A DNA stretch of 64,000 nucleotides from an uncultured Faecalicatena sp. (GCA_948468385.1 CAOKHZ010000001.1:186001-250000), one strand, 5' to 3'; positions 1-8,858 are shown, numbered from the stretch's first letter. Notes: generated from the sequence alone by a model not told the origin. Translations and numbers: made by a program.

Positions 1-1
1 A

Positions 2-559
2 TATGACTTTATCCAGAGCTTGTTTCCTCAAATTGAGGAAACGTTTTTCCAAGTGCCAGACATGGAAACGGAAATCCGGTTAAAAAATTTGCTACTTCGT
101 TTATTGAGAGAACGGGAAGATGAGTCCTTCGAGTTTAATAACATTCGAATGCTGCATACGGTATGTGAAATCCTTTTACTATTGTGTCAAAATTGTAGAA
201 TGAACAAAGAAATCATCCATATCAACACACAGCGGGACGCGGAACGAATTCGGTGTATGCTTTCCTACATCCATGAAAATTATGCGCAAAATTTACCGAT
301 ATCGGAAATGGCTGAAAAATTTCATTTTTCCAGGGAGTATTTCTCAAAATTTTTCAAAAAATATACCGGCATGAGCTGCAAAGAATATATTACCAGATAT
401 CGCTTAGGCAAGTCAGAACAACAATTGAAAGACACCGACCACACCGTTTTGGAAATCGCGCTGGACAATGGATTTAGTGATGAAAGGCAATTCATCGCCT
501 CGTTTAAAAAATATTATGACACGACGCCGAGTCAATATCGGAAAAAGCAAAAATCATAA
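2..559 (+). CDS. AraC-family transcriptional regulator, 5' end outside window
   Basis: The reading frame is open from the first bases of the window, so the N-terminal part, usually a cupin-type effector domain, is missing. The last ~100 residues are a typical AraC DNA-binding domain with two helix-turn-helix units: one around ISEMAEKFHFSREYFSKFFK and the second around VLEIALDNGFSDERQFIASF, ending in the usual YYDTTPSQYR. A TTG at 20 is in frame but is probably not the real start. It lies upstream of a sugar symporter and a glycosidase on the same strand, so it may control them in response to a sugar; that link is inferred from position only. Confidence 0.88.
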   Translation, partial: YDFIQSLFPQIEETFFQVPDMETEIRLKNLLLRLLREREDESFEFNNIRMLHTVCEILLLLCQNCRMNKEIIHINTQRDAERIRCMLSYIHENYAQNLPISEMAEKFHFSREYFSKFFKKYTGMSCKEYITRYRLGKSEQQLKDTDHTVLEIALDNGFSDERQFIASFKKYYDTTPSQYRKKQKS

Positions 560-659
560 ATCATTCGGATTTTAAATCGTTAAGGTCTCCTTATGTCGAC
601 GTGAAGGAATCGCAGCTTAAAAATCACAAAAATGACATTTCTAAAACAAATTTAGGTAT

Positions 660-706
660 CGGCCTCTGTAAATTTTGCAAAAAACAAAATCTACAGAGGC
701 CGTTTC
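660..706 (+). terminator. Rho-independent terminator after the AraC gene
   Basis: CGGCCTCTGTA (660-670) pairs exactly with TACAGAGGCCG (692-702), with further AATTTT/AAAAT pairing inside, followed by TTTCT. It separates the regulator from the symporter gene, so the two are probably separate transcripts. The rest of the 308-base gap (560-867) holds the palindrome at 797-815 and no gene that I can see. Confidence 0.8.
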
Positions 707-796
707 TGCCAAGTATCCGTTCTATTTCCCATCCTAAAGACAAACAGAACAAAAAAACGCCGTAAATCTACTATTTTTTGCAAAGAAAGGGACGTT

Positions 797-815
797 CCAT
801 ATTGTTACAATATGG
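797..815. promoter_or_regulatory. Perfect 19-bp palindrome upstream of the symporter gene, candidate operator
   Basis: CCATATTGT, a single T, then ACAATATGG form a perfect inverted repeat about 52 bases before the symporter start codon. A poor promoter-like pair (TTGCAA at 778-783, TATTGT at 800-805, 16-base spacing) would place the palindrome over the -10 region. A perfect dyad suits a dimeric repressor better than an AraC protein, which usually binds direct repeats. Which protein binds is unknown. Confidence 0.45.
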
Positions 816-867
816 TTATCAAGTTGACAAGGGAAAGATCACGTTGACAAAAGAAAGGAGAAAGGAA

Positions 868-2262
868 ATGAAACAAACAAAACATGATGTTGATTTGAAG
901 GGGAGGATTGGTTACGGATTCTGTAACGCGGGCGTAAACATTGTCCAGACAATCGTGGGGTCATTTGTCACGATGTATTATACGGACAACGTGATGCTGA
1001 GCGCGGCGTTCGTAGGAAGCATGATGATGGTGGCCCGTATCCTGGACGGGGTGTCCGACTTGGCCATGGGGGCGATTGTCGACCGCACGCACACGCGTCT
1101 GGGAAAGGCAAGACCCTGGGTTTTAATCGGGGCCGTATTATTTTCATTGAGTATGTTCTTCGTATTTAACGTTCCGGCCGGAATCACCGGGACGGCGGCC
1201 AAATTGTATTGCTCCTTCATGTACGTGATGAACACCGTGATTTGCGGAACCATCGTCAACGTGTCCTGGAGCGCGTTGGCAGTAAAAATGAGCCGGAACC
1301 CGGATACCAGGGCCGGCATGGTAAGCATTGCACAGTTCTTCGCACAATTTGCCGGGCTCGTGGCAGGAAGCTACGCCATTCCAGTCATCATGGTATTCGG
1401 CGGATACGAAAAAGGATATCGCGGCATGACCATCGTTTTCGGAATCGTGGCACTTGTCAGCATGTTGCTCACGGGAATTCTCTGCAAGGAATACGAAGTG
1501 GAGGAAAAGGACGAGGCAGAGGCAAAGGCCTTGAAACCAGAAAAGAAACAAAGCGCGAAGGAATTGCTTGGCTATATGTTCCAGAACAAATATACGGTTC
1601 CGCTTATCATCGCCTTCGTGGTAAACTGGTTTGCAACAATGTTGTTTTCCTCCGCCACCATCTATTATGCGAGGGACATCATGGGAAATGGTGACTTCAT
1701 GAAGATTTTGAATAACGCGAGATCCCTTCCAGCCATGTTTTTACTGGTAATCGGTGTCGTTCCGCTCTTTGCCACAAAATTCGGGAAACGTAAAGCATTG
1801 GTATTTGCATTTATCTCTCATTTAGTATCCGGAGTCATTTTGTTCGTCGCTGGTCAAAACCTCATACTCCTTGTGCTGGGCCAAGTACTTCGAAGTGTCG
1901 GATCCGCGTTTGGAAGCACCATGCTGATGGCGATGGTATCGGATACCGCCGATTATATCAATTTGAAAAACAATATTGACATCTCGGGAATGACCAGCAG
2001 CATCGTCAGCTTCGGAATGAAAGTCGGCATGGGACTTGGCAGCGCGGTTCTGGCCTGGACGCTGGCCTGGGGCGGCTACAGCGGAGAAGCGGCGAAAAAC
2101 GGACTGGCACAGTCAGCTTCCACCATGCTTGCTGAAAAGGCATGCTTTATCTACATTCCAACCGCTTGTTTCCTGCTCTTGCTCTTCATCTGCAATACAT
2201 TGGATGTAGATAAGAAAGTAAAAGAATTGCGGGCTTCATTGGAAGCAAAAACAAACGCGTAA
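868..2262 (+). CDS. GPH-family sugar:cation symporter (MFS)
   Basis: A 464-residue integral membrane protein of the glycoside-pentoside-hexuronide:cation symporter family, which imports glycosides or their breakdown products with Na+ or H+. The N-terminal GRIGYGFCNAGVNIVQTIVG, the DRTHTRLGKARPWVL loop after the second helix pair (~residues 75-90) and about 12 hydrophobic segments are typical of the family. The ATG at 868 has an AGGAG site seven bases upstream and matches the family N terminus; an in-frame TTG at 778 has no such support. It sits with DUF554 and a GH3 glycosidase, which suggests import of an oligosaccharide or glycoside cut inside the cell. The substrate cannot be read from sequence. 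Confidence 0.9.
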   Translation: MKQTKHDVDLKGRIGYGFCNAGVNIVQTIVGSFVTMYYTDNVMLSAAFVGSMMMVARILDGVSDLAMGAIVDRTHTRLGKARPWVLIGAVLFSLSMFFVFNVPAGITGTAAKLYCSFMYVMNTVICGTIVNVSWSALAVKMSRNPDTRAGMVSIAQFFAQFAGLVAGSYAIPVIMVFGGYEKGYRGMTIVFGIVALVSMLLTGILCKEYEVEEKDEAEAKALKPEKKQSAKELLGYMFQNKYTVPLIIAFVVNWFATMLFSSATIYYARDIMGNGDFMKILNNARSLPAMFLLVIGVVPLFATKFGKRKALVFAFISHLVSGVILFVAGQNLILLVLGQVLRSVGSAFGSTMLMAMVSDTADYINLKNNIDISGMTSSIVSFGMKVGMGLGSAVLAWTLAWGGYSGEAAKNGLAQSASTMLAEKACFIYIPTACFLLLLFICNTLDVDKKVKELRASLEAKTNA

Positions 2263-2283
2263 AACCAAAAACAGATTGAGAAT

Positions 2284-2322
2284 GCGCCCGAATTGCAAAC
2301 GGCTTGAAAAAGATTCGGGCGC
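2284..2322 (+). other. GC-rich intercistronic hairpin
   Basis: GCGCCCGAAT (2284-2293) pairs perfectly with ATTCGGGCGC (2313-2322) across a 19-base loop. No T-run follows, so it is not a standard terminator. It lies between the symporter gene and DUF554 and could stabilise or partly attenuate the mRNA, giving more symporter than downstream products. Confidence 0.5.
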
Positions 2323-2349
2323 GCCATAAAAGATGAAGAGGTGAAAAAG

Positions 2350-3048
2350 ATGCCGATTGGCGTAGTGACAAGCGTGATGGCCGTCCTTGTCGGTGGCATG
2401 GCAGGCTGCCTTCTCAAAAAATTTTTTTCGGAATCGTTGCAAACGGCGCTAAACAGTGCGCTTGGAATCGCGGCCATGGCAATGGGAATCACGTTACTTG
2501 GCAACGTGGCATCGCTTTCCGCGGTCATATTGGCACTTTTACTTGGCGTGACGGTCGGAACCCTATTACACATAGAAAACAAGCTGTGCCGCGGCGTTGA
2601 CTTGTTGTGTAGGAAAATTCCCGGAATCCAGAGCATGGATGAGGCAAAATTAGAAACATTTATTTCGGCAATGGTGCTCGTTCTTTTCAGCACGGCAGGA
2701 ATTTTTGGGGCAATGAACGAAGGAATTTCCGGGGATCGGACGTTTTTGATTACAAAAGCGATCATGGATTTCTTCACGGCGGCAATCTTTGCGACGGAAG
2801 TCGGAATTTTAGTTCCCATCCTTTGTATTCCGCAGTTTATGATTCAGATCAGTTTGTTTTTTGGCGGACACGCGCTGTGGGGAATTTTAAACGAGAGCAT
2901 GGTCGGGGATTTCAAGGCCTGCGGGGGCTGCCTGGTACTCGCGGTCGGATTCAAGGTATTGAAATTATATAAATTTAAAATATTGGATTTTTTACCAGCA
3001 CTGCTGTTCGTGCTGCCAATCTCCTTCCTATGGGCGGTTTTATTCTGA
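2350..3048 (+). CDS. DUF554 family membrane protein
   Basis: A 232-residue hydrophobic protein with about six or seven membrane segments. The start (GVVTSVMAVLVGGMAGCLLKK) and the GIAAMAMGITLLGNV stretch match the DUF554 family, a conserved bacterial membrane family without an assigned function. The ATG at 2350 has AGAGGTG at good spacing; the GTG at 2341 overlaps that site and is less likely. It follows the symporter on the same strand and precedes the GH3 gene. Whether it takes part in sugar use is unknown. Confidence 0.82.
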   Translation: MPIGVVTSVMAVLVGGMAGCLLKKFFSESLQTALNSALGIAAMAMGITLLGNVASLSAVILALLLGVTVGTLLHIENKLCRGVDLLCRKIPGIQSMDEAKLETFISAMVLVLFSTAGIFGAMNEGISGDRTFLITKAIMDFFTAAIFATEVGILVPILCIPQFMIQISLFFGGHALWGILNESMVGDFKACGGCLVLAVGFKVLKLYKFKILDFLPALLFVLPISFLWAVLF

Positions 3049-3178
3049 AAGGACAGAAAAATTGAGATAGGACTGCATTGAATTTTAAATATCAAAAATA
3101 TCAAAAATGAAGGCTGCAAGCACATGTACAATTTAGGACTTGATGCCGAGAAAAGTCAAATTAACAGGAGGACTCAAA

Positions 3179-5698
3179 ATGATGCAAAGAGAAAAAGATG
3201 TTTTGGAAATGATTAAAAATGCCGCCGCGGAAGGTGTCGTTTTATTAGAAAATAATGGAATCCTTCCGCTTGGCACGGAGCGGAAAAAAATCGCCCTTTA
3301 CGGCGCGGGCGCGTTGCTGACGATGAAAGGCGGCACGGGTTCCGGCGACGTGGATGTCGAGCACGTGGTGAATATCTGGGAGGCTTTAGAAGATGCCGGA
3401 TTTTCCATCACCACGAAAGATTGGCTAAACGATTATGTAAAACGCCATGAAGAAGGGGAAAACGTGCGCTACGCACAGATGGAGCGGGAGCGGGACGAAA
3501 CGAACGACCCACTGATGAGCATTTTCCTCCGCAATCCTCAGGTCATGGTGGACGGTGCGAGTATCGAACCATTCGCCGAGAAGGTGACTGACGAGACGGC
3601 GGTTTACGTGATATCTCGAATCAGCGGGGAATGCGCGGACAGAGAGTACAAAGAAGGCGACTATTTACTTACAAAGGCAGAGCGGGAACAAATCGAAGCC
3701 GTTGCCGCCAATTATGAAAATGTCGTCGTTGTTTTAAACACCGGCGGGGTAATCGACACTAGCTTTTATCGGGAAATCGAAGGAATTGGTGCCATGCTGC
3801 AGATTTCCCAGGCGGGAATGGCATGCGGGACGGTTTTAGCAGACGTGTTGACCGGAAAACTCGTTCCTTCCGGACATTTGACCTCGACATGGGCAAAAAA
3901 ATATGCGGATTATCCGGCATCTAAGACATTTTGTGATAACAGTGGCAATGACAAAACTTACGACGAAGGAATTTTTGTCGGCTATCGCTACTTTGACAGT
4001 TTTGAAATCGAACCGGCGTATCCGTTTGGATACGGAAAGTCGTATACGGAGTTTTCCTGGGAATTTAAGGGAATTGAATTAAAAGATGAGACGCTTTCCG
4101 TCCGCGTCGAGGTTACGAACTGCGGCAAATCCCACGGCGGTAAAGAGGTAATACAGGTATATACCAGTTCGCCAAACGGCTCGTTGGTTCAGCCCTATCA
4201 GGAACTACGGGCATTTGCCAAAACAAAGCTTTTGTCACCCGGGGAGTCTCAGGCATTGACGTTGGAATGGAACGTTCGGGATATGGCCTCTTATGATGAA
4301 TCAAAAGCGGCATACGTTTTAGAGGCGGGACATTATCTGGTTCGAATCGGAAACCATTCAAGAAACACCAAGTTATCCGCCGCCATAAGGCTTGATAAGG
4401 ATATCGTGAGCGTGCAGCTTCAAAACAAGCTAGTTCTAACTCAGGAATTGAAGGAAATTGCGCCCAAAGCGAAAGCGGTACAAGACCTAATGGACGGAGT
4501 TGAAGAGATTGTTCTGGACGCGGCAAGCATTCAGACGCAAGTGATTTCCTATGATGATGCAGAAAAAGAGACGGATATTGCCGCTTCCAAAGAAGAAGAC
4601 ACATGGTCCTATCAGGACGTAAAGGAAGGAAAGGCATCGATCTCCCAGTTGATCGAACAGTTAACTGACGAGGAGTTGGCCGCGTTGTGCGTGGGTGCCG
4701 GTGCGATCGGCAATGGCGCGGTCATCGACGGGACTTCCGTCAAAGTACCAGGAGCGGGCGGTGAAACGACCTCTTTGCTTTTGAAAAAACGGGGAATACC
4801 GGCAGCCGTATTGGCGGACGGACCGGCAGGACTTCGGCTGATGAGGAAATACCAGGTGCGAAATGAAGACGGCAGCGTTGTTGTCCCGCCTAACGGCTTT
4901 CTTGCCCTGACCGGCTTTGAACGCTTTGCGGGCAGTCCGCCGGTAGAGCCAAATTGCCATTACGTAGAGCAAAAAACGACGGCGGTACCCATTGGCAGCA
5001 TGTTGGCACAGACCTGGAATCCGGAAGTAATCCATACAATCGGTGGAATCGTAAGTCAAGAAATGAAGAAGTTCGGCGTAAATATCTGGCTGGCTCCGGC
5101 AATGAACATTCATAGGGATCCGTTGTGCGGCCGCAATTTTGAATATTACTCCGAAGACCCACACGTGGCGGGAGTTTGCGCGTCGGAAATGACGAAGGCC
5201 ATTCAATCCATCGATGGATGCGGTGTTGCCGTAAAACATTTTGCCGCAAACAGCCAGGAGACGAACCGTTTTGACGAAAACAGCGTGGTGTCCGAACGCG
5301 CGTTGAGGGAAATTTATCTTCGTGGATTCGAGCGAGTGGTCAAAGAGGGAAATCCAACCATGCTGATGTCGTCCTATAACCTGATTAATGGAACGCACAC
5401 GGCAAACAGCCAGGAGCTTTTGACCGACATCCTGCGAAAGGAATGGGGATTCCAGGGCACGGTGGTCACGGACTGGGGAACGACGCGAAACGGCATGCGA
5501 GCCGGATTTGGCGGAAAGACCCGCTCTTTGCCGGGAATCTGCATGCAAAGCGGTAATGACTTGATTATGCCGGGAAATCAAAAGGATCGGGACGAAATCC
5601 AAGAGGCACTTTCAAACGGTACGCTGGATCTTTGTAAATTGCAGGCATGTGCCGAAAATATAATCAAGTTGTTAATACGGCTGCATGTGGAAGCATAA
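3179..5698 (+). CDS. Glycoside hydrolase family 3, permuted domain order
   Basis: An 839-residue GH3 enzyme, probably a beta-glucosidase or related exo-glycosidase. The domains are in reverse of the common order. The alpha/beta sandwich domain comes first (GVVLLENNGILPL near residue 20; YFDSFEIEPAYPFGYGKSYTEF near 275), then a fibronectin-III-like domain (~300-400), then the TIM-barrel catalytic domain (from ~475) with ADGPAGLR, AVKHFAANSQE and the nucleophile Asp765 in VVTDWGTT. This inverted layout is, as I recall, known from Ruminococcus albus and Butyrivibrio fibrisolvens enzymes. There is no signal peptide, so it acts in the cytoplasm on imported glycosides. The ATG at 3179 has AGGAGG seven bases upstream. 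Confidence 0.93.
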   Translation: MMQREKDVLEMIKNAAAEGVVLLENNGILPLGTERKKIALYGAGALLTMKGGTGSGDVDVEHVVNIWEALEDAGFSITTKDWLNDYVKRHEEGENVRYAQMERERDETNDPLMSIFLRNPQVMVDGASIEPFAEKVTDETAVYVISRISGECADREYKEGDYLLTKAEREQIEAVAANYENVVVVLNTGGVIDTSFYREIEGIGAMLQISQAGMACGTVLADVLTGKLVPSGHLTSTWAKKYADYPASKTFCDNSGNDKTYDEGIFVGYRYFDSFEIEPAYPFGYGKSYTEFSWEFKGIELKDETLSVRVEVTNCGKSHGGKEVIQVYTSSPNGSLVQPYQELRAFAKTKLLSPGESQALTLEWNVRDMASYDESKAAYVLEAGHYLVRIGNHSRNTKLSAAIRLDKDIVSVQLQNKLVLTQELKEIAPKAKAVQDLMDGVEEIVLDAASIQTQVISYDDAEKETDIAASKEEDTWSYQDVKEGKASISQLIEQLTDEELAALCVGAGAIGNGAVIDGTSVKVPGAGGETTSLLLKKRGIPAAVLADGPAGLRLMRKYQVRNEDGSVVVPPNGFLALTGFERFAGSPPVEPNCHYVEQKTTAVPIGSMLAQTWNPEVIHTIGGIVSQEMKKFGVNIWLAPAMNIHRDPLCGRNFEYYSEDPHVAGVCASEMTKAIQSIDGCGVAVKHFAANSQETNRFDENSVVSERALREIYLRGFERVVKEGNPTMLMSSYNLINGTHTANSQELLTDILRKEWGFQGTVVTDWGTTRNGMRAGFGGKTRSLPGICMQSGNDLIMPGNQKDRDEIQEALSNGTLDLCKLQACAENIIKLLIRLHVEA

Positions 5699-5724
5699 GG
5701 ACGTACAAAACTGAAAATCAAAAC

Positions 5725-5765
5725 TATGGGGGCTATCAGGAAACTGATATGCCCCTATATTTTTA
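5725..5765 (+). terminator. Terminator after the GH3 gene
   Basis: An imperfect inverted repeat (TATGGGGGCTATCAG against CTGATATGCCCCTATA) with a GAAA loop, followed by TATTTTT. It ends the glycoside-use cluster before the aspartokinase promoter. Confidence 0.75.
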
Positions 5766-5816
5766 GCGGCTTGTATCGGACATATCTCTTTTTACGTAAA
5801 ACAAAGAAACTCGGAC

Positions 5817-5845
5817 TTTACAACTTATTTGGAAACCGTTATAAT
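5817..5845 (+). promoter_or_regulatory. Sigma-A type promoter for aspartokinase
   Basis: TTTACA (5817-5822), 17 bases, then TATAAT (5840-5845). Transcription would start near 5852, leaving a leader of about 88 bases. That is too short for a lysine riboswitch, and none is recognisable. Confidence 0.7.
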
Positions 5846-5939
5846 AGGAACTCGTAGGCAAGAATACGAACATTTTGATAAGGCAGATTAAGCTTGTCCT
5901 AAACGGAGAAAAGAGAGCGTTATTGGAGGATACGAAGGC

Positions 5940-7259
5940 ATGATAAAGGTGGTAAAATTCGGGGGCAGTTCACTGGCCAGCGCCGAGCAGTTTAAAAAGG
6001 TCGGAAAGATTATCCGCGCCGACGCGAGCAGGAGATACGTGGTGCCGTCCGCTCCGGGAAAACGGTTTTTGGCCGATACCAAGGTCACGGACATGTTATA
6101 TAGCTGTTACAAGGCGGCGATTTTGGAGAAAGACTTCACGGGGCAGTTAAAGGAGATTCAAGCACGATATGAGGAAATTATTGCCGGTCTTTCACTCGAT
6201 TTTTCACTGGAAGAAGAGTTCGCGGCAATCCGGGAAAATTTTGGCAGGAAAATTGGTCGTGATTATGCGGCCTCGCGCGGAGAGTACTTAAACGGAAAAG
6301 TCATGGCCGCGTATTTAAACATGGAATTCGTCGACGCGGCGGAAGTGGTTCGCTTCGATGACGAAGGCGTGTTTGATGCCGAGACGACGAACAAACTGTT
6401 GGAGGAACGCCTGAGCAAACTCGACAAGGCCGTGATTCCCGGCTTTTATGGGGCAAAAGCGGATGGAAGCGTGGTCACGTTCTCGCGCGGCGGCTCGGAC
6501 ATTACCGGCTCGTTGGTTGCATTGGCGGTACAGGCGAACCTTTATGAAAATTGGACGGACGTGTCTGGATTTTTAATTGCCGACCCTCGAATCGTCAAGA
6601 ATCCAAAAGCAATCGAAACCATTACTTACAAAGAACTACGGGAACTTTCCTACATGGGAGCAAGCGTTCTGCACGAAGATGCCATTTTCCCGGTCAGGAA
6701 GGCCGGAATCCCGATTAACATTCGCAATACCAATGTGCCGGAAGACAAGGGCACGCTAATCGTGGAAGGAACTTGCAGGCAGCCAAAGTATACGATTACC
6801 GGCATCGCCGGCACGGACGGTTTTGCCTCCATCACGATAGAAAAAGCGATGATGAATTCGGAAATCGGTTTTTGCCGCAAGGTGCTTCAGGTGTTTGAAG
6901 AAAATGAAATTTCCATCGAGCATATGCCTTCCGGAATTGACACGATGACGATTTTCGTTCACAAGGATGCCTTGGAAGAAAAAGAGCAGCAAGTGGTGGC
7001 CGACATCCGAAGAGCCGTGCGCCCCGACCATATCGAGTTAGAGTCGGATCTCGCGCTAATTGCCATCGTGGGGCGCGGCATGCGTTCTACACGCGGAACG
7101 GCGGGACGTATTTTCTCGGCATTGGCACACGCGCACATCAACGTGAAAATGATTGACCAAGGTTCAAGCGAGTTGAACATCATCGTCGGCGTGCGGCATG
7201 ATGATTTCAAAAATGCCATCCGCGCGTTATATGAGATTTTCGTGGACACTTTGGCATAG
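5940..7259 (+). CDS. lysC: Aspartate kinase
   Basis: A 439-residue monofunctional aspartokinase. It phosphorylates L-aspartate with ATP, the first step towards lysine, methionine, threonine and diaminopimelate. KFGGSS at residues 6-11 is the family signature, and VTFSRGGSDITGSLVA and the Asp/Thr-binding region follow. The last ~150 residues form two ACT domains (one starts near GIAGTDGFASITIEK, the other near ALIAIVGRGMRSTRGTAGRIF), so allosteric inhibition by an end product is expected. The ATG at 5940 follows TTGGAGGATACGAAGGC. It has its own promoter and precedes an amidohydrolase by 17 bases, so the two may be cotranscribed. Confidence 0.95.
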   Translation: MIKVVKFGGSSLASAEQFKKVGKIIRADASRRYVVPSAPGKRFLADTKVTDMLYSCYKAAILEKDFTGQLKEIQARYEEIIAGLSLDFSLEEEFAAIRENFGRKIGRDYAASRGEYLNGKVMAAYLNMEFVDAAEVVRFDDEGVFDAETTNKLLEERLSKLDKAVIPGFYGAKADGSVVTFSRGGSDITGSLVALAVQANLYENWTDVSGFLIADPRIVKNPKAIETITYKELRELSYMGASVLHEDAIFPVRKAGIPINIRNTNVPEDKGTLIVEGTCRQPKYTITGIAGTDGFASITIEKAMMNSEIGFCRKVLQVFEENEISIEHMPSGIDTMTIFVHKDALEEKEQQVVADIRRAVRPDHIELESDLALIAIVGRGMRSTRGTAGRIFSALAHAHINVKMIDQGSSELNIIVGVRHDDFKNAIRALYEIFVDTLA

Positions 7260-7276
7260 GAAAGAGGCAACACAAA

Positions 7277-8068
7277 ATGATAGATTTTCACACGCATATT
7301 TTCCCAGACAAGATAGCGGAGAGTACCTTGCATTTTCTCAGTGGGCGATGCCACACGATTCCGTTTACGAATGGCACGTCCGCCGGACTTAAGGCATCGA
7401 CAAAGGAAGCGGGGCTTGAGTTATCCATCGCCCTGCCCGTTGTCACGAAGCCCTCGCAATTTGAAAGCATCAACCGTTTTGCCAGCCAGTTTCGAGGGGA
7501 TGACGGTATTTTGTCCTTTGGAGGAATTCATCCCGATAGCGCGGATTATAAAAAAGAATTGTTACAGTTAAAGGAAATGGGATTTCAAGGAGTCAAGCTG
7601 CATCCGGATTATCAGGAAATGTTTTTTAACGATATCCGATATAAGCGAATCGTTTCCTTTGCAAGCGAGCTTGGTTTCATCATAAGCGTCCATGCGGGAT
7701 TTGACCCCGGATATCCAGAATGCATACACTGCACTCCGAAAATGGCGCACGAAGTCATCGAGGAAGTAAAGCCGCCAAAGCTTGTTTTAGCCCATATGGG
7801 CGGCTTTATGTGCTGGGATGAAGTAGAAGAGGAGCTAGTCGGACTTGACACATGGCTTGATACCGCCGTCGTGTTTGGCAGGATTCCCGACGAGCAATTT
7901 ATTCGCATTTGCAGGAACCATGGAGCGGACAAGATTCTTTTCGCGACGGATTCCCCATGGTCAGGACAGAAAGAGTCAATTGTGCATTTTTCTGGCATGG
8001 AGTTGACGGAAGAAGAAAAACGGCTGATTTTGACGGAAAACGCAAAGAAACTCTTGACTTTGGCCTGA
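7277..8068 (+). CDS. Amidohydrolase-family metal-dependent hydrolase
   Basis: A 263-residue TIM-barrel hydrolase of the Amidohydro_2 type. His5 and His7 in DFHTHIF form the N-terminal metal motif, with further ligands likely in VHAGFD, LAHMGG and the final ATDSPW aspartate. It resembles small amidohydrolases of the decarboxylase-like branch, whose substrates are mostly unknown. It sits 17 bases after lysC, and its 3' end contains the promoter of the L21 operon. The exact reaction cannot be named. Confidence 0.8.
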   Translation: MIDFHTHIFPDKIAESTLHFLSGRCHTIPFTNGTSAGLKASTKEAGLELSIALPVVTKPSQFESINRFASQFRGDDGILSFGGIHPDSADYKKELLQLKEMGFQGVKLHPDYQEMFFNDIRYKRIVSFASELGFIISVHAGFDPGYPECIHCTPKMAHEVIEEVKPPKLVLAHMGGFMCWDEVEEELVGLDTWLDTAVVFGRIPDEQFIRICRNHGADKILFATDSPWSGQKESIVHFSGMELTEEEKRLILTENAKKLLTLA

Positions 8069-8082
8069 CGGCGTGGTATATT
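8054..8082 (+). promoter_or_regulatory. Sigma-A promoter of the rplU-prp-rpmA operon
   Basis: TTGACT (8054-8059), a 17-base spacer and TATATT (8077-8082). The promoter overlaps the last codons and stop of the amidohydrolase gene. Transcription should begin close to 8089. Confidence 0.75.
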
Positions 8083-8088
8083 TTAACA

Positions 8089-8206
8089 GTATGCCGCACA
8101 ATGAGGTTTTAAAGTCCTGCCCATGTGCAGTCCCGACCAATCTGGTTGAGGCATGTATGGTCGGCAGACACCATAATTGGCGAGTAATGATAATGGGAGG
8201 TGCCAT
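8089..8206 (+). promoter_or_regulatory. Probable L21 ribosomal-protein leader
   Basis: The untranslated leader before rplU is about 118 bases and can fold strongly. GCACA pairs with TGTGC near 8096-8128, CCGACCA pairs with TGGTCGG around 8134-8165, and CACCAT near 8169 can pair with ATGGGAGGTG at 8193-8202, which includes the ribosome binding site. This fits the known L21 leader element of Firmicutes, in which L21 is thought to repress its own operon. The match is by structure and position; no covariance model was run. Confidence 0.6.
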
Positions 8207-8515
8207 ATGTACGCGATTATAGCAACAGGTGGTAAGCAGTACAAAGTAGCCGAAGGCGATATCATTAAAGTTGAGAAACTTGGCGTGGAAGCCGGAGAGT
8301 CTTATACGTTTGACCAGGTGCTGGCCGTCAGTGACGACAAGTTGGTAGTCGGAAACCCGACCGTGGTCGGCGCGACGGTAAGCGCGTCCGTGATTGAGAA
8401 CGGCAAGGCGAAAAAGGTCATTGTTTACAAGTATAAGAGAAAGACCGGATACCATAAGAAAAACGGCCACAGACAGCAGTACACCGCGGTCAAGATTGAA
8501 AAAATCAACGCATAA
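8207..8515 (+). CDS. rplU: 50S ribosomal protein L21
   Basis: A 102-residue protein, the normal length for L21. The N terminus [18 protein letters not shown] and the C-terminal [17 protein letters not shown] are signatures of the family. It binds 23S rRNA in the large subunit. The ATG at 8207 follows GGGAGGTG directly and gives the conserved start; an upstream in-frame codon at 8177 lies in the leader. It is the first gene of the rplU-prp-rpmA operon, with five bases between it and prp. Confidence 0.97.
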   Translation: MYAIIATGGKQYKVAEGDIIKVEKLGVEAGESYTFDQVLAVSDDKLVVGNPTVVGATVSASVIENGKAKKVIVYKYKRKTGYHKKNGHRQQYTAVKIEKINA

Positions 8516-8520
8516 TTCTT

Positions 8521-8853
8521 ATGACCACGATTACATTGTATCGGAACAAGCATCATGAATATGAAGGATTTGACGTATACGGCCATGCGGAGTACGCAAA
8601 GTATGGGGAAGACATTCTCTGTTCCGCCATATCCATGCTCATCATCAACACGATTAACTCCATCGCACGTTTTACGGAGGATAAGACAAGCTGTGTGAGC
8701 AACGAGGATGAGGGAAGCATCGTATATCGTTTTACCGCAGGTACTTCGCATGATGCACAACTATTGGTGAAATCCATGATTCTCGGATTGGAGAGTCTTA
8801 AGGACAACGACGAGTACAGAACTCATATGGACGTTATTATTAAGGAGGTGTAA
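8521..8853 (+). CDS. prp: Ribosomal-processing cysteine protease Prp
   Basis: A 110-residue protein of the YsxB/Prp family. His22 in GHAEYA and Cys34 in DILCSAIS form the expected catalytic pair. Prp removes the N-terminal extension of L27 in Firmicutes and related bacteria, a step needed for working ribosomes. It sits between rplU and rpmA, and its substrate site is visible in the next gene. Its stop codon lies just before the rpmA start, and the rpmA ribosome binding site is inside its last codons, so translation of the two is probably coupled. Confidence 0.94.
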   Translation: MTTITLYRNKHHEYEGFDVYGHAEYAKYGEDILCSAISMLIINTINSIARFTEDKTSCVSNEDEGSIVYRFTAGTSHDAQLLVKSMILGLESLKDNDEYRTHMDVIIKEV

Positions 8854-8858
8854 CTACC

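Noticed and set aside
4661-5602. Long open frame (313 codons) on the minus strand inside the GH3 gene
   Set aside because: It is antisense to strongly conserved GH3 catalytic sequence, has no ribosome binding site and resembles no family.
5846-5939. Lysine riboswitch before aspartokinase
   Set aside because: The leader is only about 88 bases and shows no riboswitch-like stems.
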